Assembly (NCBI RefSeq): GCF_002811245.1
Contig: NZ_NIVQ01000006.1
Span: 62,001-126,000, forward strand
Direction of reading: 5' to 3'
Length of the DNA stretch: 64,000 bases
DNA from: Vibrio salilacus
Lineage (GTDB): Bacteria > Pseudomonadota > Gammaproteobacteria > Enterobacterales > Vibrionaceae
The notes under the pieces were generated by a model. That model saw only the letters and a program-made list of their open reading frames with translations, was not told the DNA's origin and did no database searches. Numbering within the stretch: the first letter of the stretch is position 1; every line of letters begins with the position of its first letter. The position numbers were made by a program, and so were the translations under genes. Of the stretch, positions 1 through 6,431 are shown piece after piece.

Positions 1-1
1 T

Positions 2-334
2 AACTTACCACACGGTGTGTGTAACGCGATTTTACTGCCTCACGTTCAGCGCTATAACGCTCAAGTGTGCCCAGAACGCCTGCGCGACGTTGCCAAAGCC
101 ATGGGGGTAAATGTCGCGGGAATGACGCCAGAGCAAGGTGCAGATGCCGCCATTAGTGCCATTGTCACCCTCGCGAAAGATGTCGGTATCCCAAATGGTA
201 TCGAGCAGCTTGGTGCAAAACTTGAAGATATTCCGACCCTAGCGGATAACGCACTCAAAGATGCGTGTGGCTTTACCAATCCGAAGCAAGCGACTCGCGA
301 CGAAATCTCCGAGATCTTCCAAGCCGCAATGTAG
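2..334 (+). CDS. Iron-containing alcohol dehydrogenase, C-terminal part (cut by window edge)
   Basis: The reading frame is open from base 2 and gives the last 110 residues of a group III (iron-dependent) alcohol dehydrogenase. These cytosolic enzymes oxidise or reduce alcohols and aldehydes with NAD(H). The fragment begins NLPHGVCNA, which matches the conserved segment just after the metal-binding His region. It continues with the helical C-terminal domain ([18 protein letters not shown], then [10 protein letters not shown]). The start and cofactor-binding half lie outside the window, so substrate and exact subfamily (YiaY/AdhB-like) cannot be decided. A terminator follows 29 bases after the stop. 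Confidence 0.85.
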   Translation, partial: NLPHGVCNAILLPHVQRYNAQVCPERLRDVAKAMGVNVAGMTPEQGADAAISAIVTLAKDVGIPNGIEQLGAKLEDIPTLADNALKDACGFTNPKQATRDEISEIFQAAM

Positions 335-362
335 AGGTGCTTTCGATTTCCTTGCAGTTCTA

Positions 363-384
363 GCCTCCTTCGGGAGGCTTTTTT
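363..384 (+). terminator. Rho-independent terminator after the alcohol dehydrogenase
   Basis: Six-base-pair stem GCCTCC/GGAGGC with a stable TTCG loop followed by six T residues. It ends transcription of the dehydrogenase and lies immediately before the hydrolase remnant. Confidence 0.9.
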
Positions 385-387
385 GAG

Positions 388-621
388 ATGACCAAAGCAC
401 CAATTATGGTCTTGCACGGCACCGCTGACAGCGCAATTTCTATGTCAGATTTTGCCTCGTTGGCAGAGCAGCTTGAGACCGCACAAGTCAGTCATGAGAT
501 GATTACCTATAGCGACGCACCACACGCCTTTACCGTCTTTGGCAGTCTTCGTTATCGTCAAGATGCTAATGAAAAATCGTGGACAAGCTTTTCCCAGTTC
601 TTAACGGCCGCAGCCCGGTAA
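388..621 (+). pseudogene. Dienelactone-hydrolase family remnant (C-terminal third only)
   Basis: This 77-residue frame resembles the last third of dienelactone hydrolase family proteins. It carries the acidic catalytic position (HGTADSAI) and the catalytic His (APHAFTVFG). The family is usually about 220-290 residues, and the N-terminal part with the Cys/Ser nucleophile is missing. The frame begins three bases after the T-run of the preceding terminator, and no Shine-Dalgarno sequence is visible. The likely reading is a 5'-truncated leftover of a hydrolase joined by deletion to the alcohol dehydrogenase end, not an active enzyme. A genuine short gene is less likely because half of the triad is absent. 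Confidence 0.6.
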
Positions 622-644
622 GATAGAACTGCGCGGTATGGGTT

Positions 645-697
645 AATAAACACTAAACCCCAAGTCTGAAAACTTGGGACTTTAGTGTTTATTTTTT
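645..697. terminator. Long bidirectional terminator hairpin
   Basis: A 13-bp arm AATAAACACTAAA pairs with TTTAGTGTTTATT and encloses a second pairing of CCCAAGT with ACTTGGG. T-runs or A-runs flank both sides. It lies between the hydrolase remnant on the plus strand and secF on the minus strand, so it can end transcripts from both directions. Confidence 0.8.
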
Positions 698-714
698 GTT
701 ATGACAATTTGCGA

Positions 715-1617
715 CTACGGCGCGTTATCGACTTCTATCGGTAAGTAATGTTTGGGTTCAAGCTTTAACCATTCAGGTAAAACGGTACCAATTGATATCG
801 AAGACCAAGTGCCCGACAAAATACCGATAAACATAGCAATAGCAAACCCTTGTAATGCACTACCACCTAAAATCCACAGCGCAGAGACCGTCATCAAGGT
901 CGTACCAGACGTCACCATCGTTCGTGAAAAGGTTGCCAATATTGCTTGGTCATTGATCTCCTCAGTAGGTAACGCCTGCTTCGCCACCAATAATTCTCGG
1001 ATCCGATCGGCAATGATTATTGAGTCATTGAGAGAATAACCGAGAATCGCCAGTATTGCGGCAAACACCGTCAAATTAAATTCCATCTGCGTTGCAGCAA
1101 AAAAGCCCAGTACCAACACCACATCATGCAACAATGCTAATAGCGAGCCGCTCGCTAGTCGCCACTCAAAACGAAAACAGAGATAAGCTAAGATCGATAA
1201 CATCGAAATCAACAGTGCAAGACCACCTTGATCTATTAAATCTTCGCCAACCTGAGAACCAACCATACTATTGCTGATAACCTCGACTTGATGAGAGATC
1301 GATGTGAGCAATTGCGTTAAATCCGCTCCCTGCTCACCCGGCTGAGGAACGGGATAGCGCACTACCCAACGCCCATCTTGGTCAGAGTGCGTTACATTAG
1401 TAAACGGCCCTATTTCTGGTTGTAAAACCTCAACCATTTGGGTGTGCGTCAGTTGATCGTCAACTCTGACTTCTGTGACCATACCACCGGTGAAATCAAG
1501 CCCTAGATTTAATCCATTGATGGACAGTGCGATTAACGAAACAACCATTAAGGCCAGCGAAACAAAACTGGTAATGTAACGAATACGACGGATACGTTGT
1601 TTAAAAAATTCGACCAT
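715..1617 (-). CDS. secF: Protein translocase subunit SecF (second copy, SecF2)
   Basis: SecF works with SecD in the inner membrane and uses the ion gradient to pull preproteins through SecYEG. The 300-residue sequence shows the expected plan: a first membrane helix near residues 15-35, the GLDFTGG signature near residue 40, a periplasmic P4 domain, then five membrane helices containing GYSLNDSIIIADRIRE. It starts four bases after the secD stop, so the two are one operon. The linked vemP arrest peptide marks this as the SecDF2 pair of Vibrio. In the published Vibrio alginolyticus work that pair is made when the Na+-driven SecDF1 is limiting; that a second pair exists elsewhere in this genome is inferred. 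Confidence 0.95.
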   Translation of the reverse strand: MVEFFKQRIRRIRYITSFVSLALMVVSLIALSINGLNLGLDFTGGMVTEVRVDDQLTHTQMVEVLQPEIGPFTNVTHSDQDGRWVVRYPVPQPGEQGADLTQLLTSISHQVEVISNSMVGSQVGEDLIDQGGLALLISMLSILAYLCFRFEWRLASGSLLALLHDVVLVLGFFAATQMEFNLTVFAAILAILGYSLNDSIIIADRIRELLVAKQALPTEEINDQAILATFSRTMVTSGTTLMTVSALWILGGSALQGFAIAMFIGILSGTWSSISIGTVLPEWLKLEPKHYLPIEVDNAP

Positions 1618-1620
1618 GAC

Positions 1621-3471
1621 TTAAACCCTTACATCGCGACGCGCATCGCGCCCCCAAACTAAATTGATGATTGCTCGCGAGGCAAATAAACCACTGAACA
1701 TACTGGTTAACAAACCTAACCCAAGTGTTAAAGCAAAGCCTTGAATCGGGCCATTACCAATTGAATAGAGCACCACAGCCGTAATCATAGTGGTAATGTT
1801 GGCATCTAAAATGGTACTGAGTGCGCTATCAAAGCCAAGATCGATAGACTGAGCGAATGTGCGCCCTTCTGCCAATTTGTCTTTAATCCGCTCAAAGATC
1901 AGAACATTCGTATCGACTGCCATACCAACGGTCAACACTAAACCAGCGATACCCGGTAAGGTCAGTACGGCGCCAGGCAACAAAGCAATTAAGCCAAGTA
2001 AACAAGCCATGTTTACTAACAACGCAACATTGGCTACCCAACCTAAGCGGCGATACCATAACGCCATGAAAGATAACGTCATCGCTAAACCTAGCGCCAA
2101 AGCAGCAAAGCCGTTTTGAATATTCTCCGCGCCAAGTGAAGCGCCAATGGTACGCTCTTCAACGATAGTAACCGGTGCGGTGAGTGAGCCTGCACGCAAC
2201 AACAGCGATAAGTTTTGTGCATCTTCCATTGAACCTGCCCCTGTGATCCGGAATTGGCTACCGAGCTGAGACTGGATGGTTGCAATACTAATAACGCGTT
2301 CACTACGTTCTGTTTCACCTTGAGCATTGGTGGTGTATTCACGATACACGGTCGCCATCGGTTTACCGATATGATCGGCAGAGAAATCACTCATGATCTT
2401 CCCTCCCGCATGGTCGAGGGAAATATTCACCTCAGAAAAGCCCATTTTGTCCATCCCAGCACGAGCATTAATAATGTGTTCACCCGTTAATACCGGATGC
2501 TTGGCCACAGTCACCTCCATTCCTTCGTTGTTTTTTAACACCACATCACCATACGCTTTGCTGTCAGAGGGTGTGCGTGCTTGATGGAATGCTAAACTCG
2601 CGGTCGCTCCTATTACGTTTTTAGCTAGCGAAGGATCTTGAACACCTGGCAACTCAATACGGATGCTGTGCTCACCTTGTCGTTGAACTAACGCTTCGGT
2701 AATACCAAGCTCTTCAATGCGGCCACGCATGATCTTCAAGTTCTGCTGCAAAGTGACCGATTGAAACTCGCTCTTGTTGTCAACCGTGGGATTTACCATG
2801 AGAGAATCTGACTGACGTTTGATATTCCAACCACCATAGTTGTGGTTTAAAAACTGCGTAATCTGGCCAAGCGCTTTTTGATCATTTGACTTAATTTCAA
2901 ATGCTTCAGTACCGACTAAGGTGATTTGTACAGTACGTAATCGCTCTTGACGAAGGAAGTCTCGCGTCTCTTCTATCAAGCTATTACGTTGATCTTCAAA
3001 CGCTTTGTCGATATCAACATTGAGTAAAAACTGTACTCCCCCACGTAAATCTAAACCCAATTTAATTGGACTAAAACCAAAATCAGACAGCCATGTCGGA
3101 GCAACAGACACGTAGGAAAAAGTAATCGAGTCATCTGGGCCCAACAATGTATCGAGCAATTGCCGCGCTTGTGTTTGATCCGTTTCATTGTCAAACACCA
3201 ACGTCGTCAGAGTACCCTTTTGCTCAATTTGACTGGTTTGGACATCATGTTGTTGTAGGTAATGATTCAACTCGGTGACATCATTCAACACTGAGTGCTC
3301 CGCGCCAGGTGACGCTGTCACCTGTATTGACGGTTTTTCACCATACCATGTTGGAATAGCACTTAAGGTGAGCATCACTACAGTGACAATTAATACCACG
3401 TATTTCCAAACAGAATAGTGGTTCATCAGGCGCGCTGATTTGGCCTGTTTTGCAGGATTCATTTTCTTCAT
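1621..3471 (-). CDS. secD: Protein translocase subunit SecD (second copy, SecD2)
   Basis: SecD is the larger partner of SecF. The 616-residue product has a first membrane helix near residues 22-42, a large periplasmic P1 domain containing LGLDLRGG around residue 140, and five C-terminal membrane helices with the conserved TVGMAVDTNVLIFERIK segment. The ATG at 3471 is chosen over an upstream in-frame TTG at 3513 because the TTG lies within a predicted leader structure. The ribosome-binding region is weak (TAAG/GAAG) and falls inside a sequence that can pair with the end of vemP. Expression therefore probably depends on ribosome stalling in vemP. ATGs at 3462 and 3426 are other possible starts. 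Confidence 0.93.
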   Translation of the reverse strand: MKKMNPAKQAKSARLMNHYSVWKYVVLIVTVVMLTLSAIPTWYGEKPSIQVTASPGAEHSVLNDVTELNHYLQQHDVQTSQIEQKGTLTTLVFDNETDQTQARQLLDTLLGPDDSITFSYVSVAPTWLSDFGFSPIKLGLDLRGGVQFLLNVDIDKAFEDQRNSLIEETRDFLRQERLRTVQITLVGTEAFEIKSNDQKALGQITQFLNHNYGGWNIKRQSDSLMVNPTVDNKSEFQSVTLQQNLKIMRGRIEELGITEALVQRQGEHSIRIELPGVQDPSLAKNVIGATASLAFHQARTPSDSKAYGDVVLKNNEGMEVTVAKHPVLTGEHIINARAGMDKMGFSEVNISLDHAGGKIMSDFSADHIGKPMATVYREYTTNAQGETERSERVISIATIQSQLGSQFRITGAGSMEDAQNLSLLLRAGSLTAPVTIVEERTIGASLGAENIQNGFAALALGLAMTLSFMALWYRRLGWVANVALLVNMACLLGLIALLPGAVLTLPGIAGLVLTVGMAVDTNVLIFERIKDKLAEGRTFAQSIDLGFDSALSTILDANITTMITAVVLYSIGNGPIQGFALTLGLGLLTSMFSGLFASRAIINLVWGRDARRDVRV

Positions 3472-3475
3472 ATTT

Positions 3476-3577
3476 CTTAACTTAGCGGGGCGTGGTGTAA
3501 CGACGCCTATCAATCACAGTGATGGCTAAAACCATCAGTAAGGTCAGTTAACAAATAGGAGTAAATTGGCTATTAAG
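3476..3577 (-). promoter_or_regulatory. vemP-secD2 leader: stall-controlled masking of the secD ribosome-binding region
   Basis: On the minus strand, vemP codons 153-155 read CTTAATAGC (3577-3569). They can pair with GCTAAGTTAAG (3486-3476), immediately before the secD ATG, as 5+4 base pairs with a 2-nt bulge. Two smaller hairpins lie between the arms: TGATGG/CCATCA (3520-3537) and GGCGT/ACGCC (3489-3507). A ribosome stalled at about codon 156 would cover the upstream arm and free the downstream one. That stalling opens the secD2 site is known for V. alginolyticus VemP; the exact pairing here is my inference from the sequence. Confidence 0.65.
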
Positions 3578-4033
3578 GGCAACGTACAAGACGTTGGATT
3601 CTTTCCAACCTGAAATACGATAAGAAGATGGGTAGCGAGCGACCGGAGCTAAGTACAGCTCGACGCGCAGTAACTTGTTGTATAGTCGATATAGCGGAAC
3701 GGCTGCGGATTCAACGATAGGCAAGTCAACATTTGATGATGATTCACTCTCATCAAAATGACGGTTATCATTGAGCCATCGGTGGCTATGAATAATCGCC
3801 AGCCAATCTTGAGAAACTTCAGATTGAGTAACAGGTTCAGACTCTGGTTGCTGCTTAACCTTATCAAACAGCGTTTGAACCGTTGGGTGTGCGTAGAGAG
3901 TCGGAGCGTTAGTACCACTAATTAACCGTGCAGAAACTTCCGATTCGGCTTTCCATAAATAGCCAAAGGCTTGCGTTGGTAGCACCATCGCAAACATAAA
4001 TAACCAAATAATAGAAATCAGCCGTTGAAACAT
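3548..4033 (-). CDS. vemP: VemP, secretion-monitoring translation-arrest peptide
   Basis: VemP is a short exported protein whose own translation stalls when its signal sequence is not pulled out by the Sec machinery, raising synthesis of the downstream SecDF2. The 161-residue product has an N-terminal signal sequence (hydrophobic residues about 5-22). It ends in RISGWKESNVLYVALNSQ (139-156) followed by FTPIC, a close match to the conserved VemP arrest region. Trp143 and Gln156 coincide with the positions I recall as key and as the stall point in V. alginolyticus VemP (159 residues). The downstream secD-secF pair is exactly the expected partner. The Shine-Dalgarno is weak, and the start is chosen because it gives a compact signal peptide. 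Confidence 0.92.
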   Translation of the reverse strand: MFQRLISIIWLFMFAMVLPTQAFGYLWKAESEVSARLISGTNAPTLYAHPTVQTLFDKVKQQPESEPVTQSEVSQDWLAIIHSHRWLNDNRHFDESESSSNVDLPIVESAAVPLYRLYNKLLRVELYLAPVARYPSSYRISGWKESNVLYVALNSQFTPIC

Positions 4034-4062
4034 TAATACGCCAAATAGTCACTAACCGCGTG

Positions 4063-4091
4063 ATAGTAGAACTAAGATAAAACACAGGCAA
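4063..4091 (-). promoter_or_regulatory. Candidate sigma-70 promoter for vemP-secD-secF
   Basis: On the minus strand TTGCCT (4091-4086) and TACTAT (4068-4063) are separated by 17 bases, each matching four of six consensus positions. The start of transcription would be near 4056, leaving a leader of about 22 nt before the vemP ATG. No competing start signal is evident in the 123-bp gap. Confidence 0.45.
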
Positions 4092-4156
4092 CTAAAAACT
4101 TCTAAAAACGCAGTTTGTATTTGTATCTACGCAGTTATTGCTCTAATAAACAGTCA

Positions 4157-4828
4157 CTAACGATAAAAGATTTTTCCGGTACGAATATTCAAGTAGATCT
4201 TATTGGCTTGTTTGAGACCACCACAATAAACAAAGTAAGCCTCTTGCTCGCTAAACGTTACTGAGCGAATCCACCCTTTGGTCTCTTCAAAGTCTAATGG
4301 CGTGCAAGTGCCATCTTTGAGCAATTGGTCGGTGGTACTAATAAACATTTCAAAGTGCTGTTTGAAATCATCTGAACCTTCAATATATTCACTCAGCGTT
4401 GTCATACGCTCTTTTTTAGTAATAGTGGGCGGCACTTCGAGTAACGCTGCCATTGGCACCCACTCTGCGACTTCTGGGCCGCCTTCTTCATAAACAAAGT
4501 AAGCAGAGATGCGTCCCCAGCCGTCTTTTTTCTCTAGAATATGTAACTTATCACCCCGATACACCACGCTCTCGATAAACGCATCGTAGTCTGGAGCCTC
4601 ACGTACGCCAAGTTTATCTGGATTTACATAGTAATCAGTTTGAGGCGGCGGTGGTGGTGGCTCTGGCTCATCTTCAAGAATAACAAGCGGTACTACCGGC
4701 TCTTCTTGCGCCTGTGCTTGCTCCAATGCCAATGCATCTTGCTGCGGCTTGTAGTAAAAGATGTAGTAGCCAGCACCTGCGCAGGCAACGCCGAGCAACA
4801 GTAAAACCGCCATTATAACCTTTTTCAT
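4157..4828 (-). CDS. Membrane-anchored protein with SH3-like domain
   Basis: The 223-residue product begins with a single membrane helix (residues about 4-26) and a short Gln/Glu-rich region. A proline stretch PEPPPPPP near residue 56 follows, then an SH3b-like module (residues about 65-130, GVREAPDYDAFIESVVYRGD and DGWGRIS). The C-terminal part has two Cys residues (DGTCTPL, VYCGG) that could form a disulfide. Such a layout suggests an inner-membrane protein with a periplasmic binding domain. No catalytic motif is seen and the role is unknown. It lies upstream of vemP on the same strand, separated by 123 bp containing a candidate promoter. Confidence 0.7.
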   Translation of the reverse strand: MKKVIMAVLLLLGVACAGAGYYIFYYKPQQDALALEQAQAQEEPVVPLVILEDEPEPPPPPPQTDYYVNPDKLGVREAPDYDAFIESVVYRGDKLHILEKKDGWGRISAYFVYEEGGPEVAEWVPMAALLEVPPTITKKERMTTLSEYIEGSDDFKQHFEMFISTTDQLLKDGTCTPLDFEETKGWIRSVTFSEQEAYFVYCGGLKQANKIYLNIRTGKIFYR

Positions 4829-4883
4829 ATTCGTCTCATTCTTTTCCTATACTTATCGAGTGACGACCAAAACAGCTATCGCA

Positions 4884-5105
4884 ATGAAATGCCACTACAT
4901 TAGTATAACGGCAGCCCTACTAATCACTTTACCTTTTCAGTTGAGTGCAGCATATTGTGACGAATATTCATGGAACCGCTCCCTCAAACTTCAACAAACC
5001 TTAATAGCAAGTACAACCAACGTGCTCGAAGAATGTTGTGCGTCTGAGATGAATCGGAGCAAAAATCTTGGTGTGGTGATCTATCTTGGTGATGAATTGA
5101 TTTGA
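4884..5105 (+). CDS. Hypothetical small exported protein
   Basis: A 73-residue frame beginning MKCHYISITAALLITLP, which looks like a signal peptide ending near LSAAYC. The mature part of about 45 residues has several Cys (YCDEYSW, EECCASEM). A GTG at 4860 is an alternative start. No good Shine-Dalgarno is visible, and the 3' end overlaps the end of phhB by 25 bases on the opposite strand. No family is recognised. The signal peptide is the only argument that the gene is real. Confidence 0.35.
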   Translation: MKCHYISITAALLITLPFQLSAAYCDEYSWNRSLKLQQTLIASTTNVLEECCASEMNRSKNLGVVIYLGDELI

Positions 5106-5422
5106 TCACACTTCGCTGCGCAGATGAAGTCGTTCTGATGTAACCCTTTGATAGAATGGCTCCACCAGGTTACCGTTACTTTACCCCACTCGAGCAATAT
5201 AGCCGGATGATGGAACTCATGTTCAGCAAGCTCTGACACTTTATTGGCAAACGCCCATGCCTGTTTGTAGTTCTTAAACTTATACACTTTTTCTAACTGC
5301 GGGATATCACCACGTTCAAGTAATTGCCAACCTTCGAGCTCGGTAAGCAGCAATCGTCTCTCTTCGGCACCTAAAGCCACGGCACTACTAGTGCAAGCTT
5401 CGCAGCGTAATTCATTCAGCAT
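5081..5422 (-). CDS. phhB: Pterin-4a-carbinolamine dehydratase PhhB
   Basis: PhhB dehydrates the 4a-hydroxytetrahydropterin released by phenylalanine hydroxylase so that the cofactor can be recycled. The 113-residue protein has the family's active-site pattern EHEFHHPAILLEWGKVTV, with the clustered His residues near 70-73. The downstream His in WWSHSIKGLHQND completes the site. Its ATG lies inside the end of phhA (11-base overlap), so the two are translationally coupled. The C-terminal tail (CDQINSSPR) is a few residues longer than minimal family members. Confidence 0.93.
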   Translation of the reverse strand: MLNELRCEACTSSAVALGAEERRLLLTELEGWQLLERGDIPQLEKVYKFKNYKQAWAFANKVSELAEHEFHHPAILLEWGKVTVTWWSHSIKGLHQNDFICAAKCDQINSSPR

Positions 5423-6218
5423 GAGTCACTTCCTTTGGTTCAAATAATGGGGGGAGTAAACCGGCTTTCATTGCCTGTTTAACATGATGCATCAAATCTG
5501 TCTTACTTAGTTGGTACAGCTGTTTGATATCCTCCAGCACAAAATATTCTGGCTGCATAATATCAATGCGATACGGTGTTCTTAACACCGTATTGATATC
5601 AAACGCTTCGCGCTTGGCTTGTGGGTCGTCTAAGGAATAGAGCGTTTCACCTGGCGAAGATAAAATCCCTCCACCATAGATCTTGGTCGTGTCTCCTTCT
5701 TTAACCAAACCAAACTCAACGGTAAACCAGTAAAGTCTTGCCAAATAAGCCCTTTCTTTGTCCGATGCTTCGCGGCCCAACATGCCATAAGTACGAGTAA
5801 ACTCGGCGAATTCAGGATTGGTCAACATTGCACAATGACCAAATATTTCATGAAAGTAGTCCGGCTCTTGTAGATAATCAAACTCTTGCCGACTGCGTAA
5901 GAAGGTCGCAACCGGAAATTTTTTCTCGGCCAAAAGCGCAAAAAAACGGTCAAAGTTAATCAAAGCAGGTACAGGCTCGACTTGCCAACCCGTTGCTTCT
6001 TTTAGAACTTGGTTAATATCAATAATCTGTGGTGCACGCTCTAACGGTAAGTCCAACAATTTAAGGCCAGCCAGATACTCGTTACAAGCACGGTCTTCCA
6101 CCAAATGATATTGACGTTTGATCAAATCTCGCCAGATTATGTCTTCTTCTATGCTCCAATCAACAATGCCCTGGTCATTGACAGATTTAGAATGATATTG
6201 TGCCATACCTAGCCTCAT
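5412..6218 (-). CDS. phhA: Phenylalanine-4-hydroxylase
   Basis: PhhA converts phenylalanine to tyrosine with Fe(II), O2 and tetrahydropterin. The iron ligands are visible: the two His of FHEIFGHC (residues near 121-126 counting from the usual MAQYHS start) and the Glu of YWFTVEFGLV. The chosen start ATG (6218, 268 aa) has AAGGA at good spacing. ATG 6206 (MAQYHSK, 264 aa) is equally plausible, while the longest frame from 6296 would add an unusual extension over the likely promoter. With the divergent acetoacetyl-CoA synthetase it suggests aromatic amino acid breakdown, because tyrosine degradation via homogentisate yields acetoacetate. Confidence 0.93.
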   Translation of the reverse strand: MRLGMAQYHSKSVNDQGIVDWSIEEDIIWRDLIKRQYHLVEDRACNEYLAGLKLLDLPLERAPQIIDINQVLKEATGWQVEPVPALINFDRFFALLAEKKFPVATFLRSRQEFDYLQEPDYFHEIFGHCAMLTNPEFAEFTRTYGMLGREASDKERAYLARLYWFTVEFGLVKEGDTTKIYGGGILSSPGETLYSLDDPQAKREAFDINTVLRTPYRIDIMQPEYFVLEDIKQLYQLSKTDLMHHVKQAMKAGLLPPLFEPKEVTHAE

Positions 6219-6298
6219 TAACAATTCCTTCACATTTAGATTATCTCTACCACTGGCTGATGACAATTTTATCGGCGTACTCTGCCTATAGTGCATCG

Positions 6299-6316
6299 CG
6301 TAACATAATGTTTACA
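6299..6316. promoter_or_regulatory. Candidate TyrR/PhhR-type box between phhA and acetoacetyl-CoA synthetase
   Basis: On the minus strand the sequence TGTAAA-N6-GTTACG resembles the TyrR box TGTAAA-N6-TTTACA. The first half is perfect and the second matches four of six. It lies in the shared intergenic region 81 bp upstream of the phhA ATG. TyrR-family activators control phhA in other gammaproteobacteria; binding here is inference. Confidence 0.35.
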
Positions 6317-6431
6317 TTTGACAGCTTTTTCCTTATTTTTCAGCTATCTGTTGTCGTGGGATAAGTTTGACTTTGCCTATAAATTCATCAAAAATTAATC
6401 CTATACCGGAGAGCGATGAGACGAGGATGTC

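Noticed and set aside
3472..3513. TTG at 3513 as secD start (630-residue product)
   Set aside because: It would place translation through the predicted leader structure with no ribosome-binding site; ATG 3471 fits the operon logic better.
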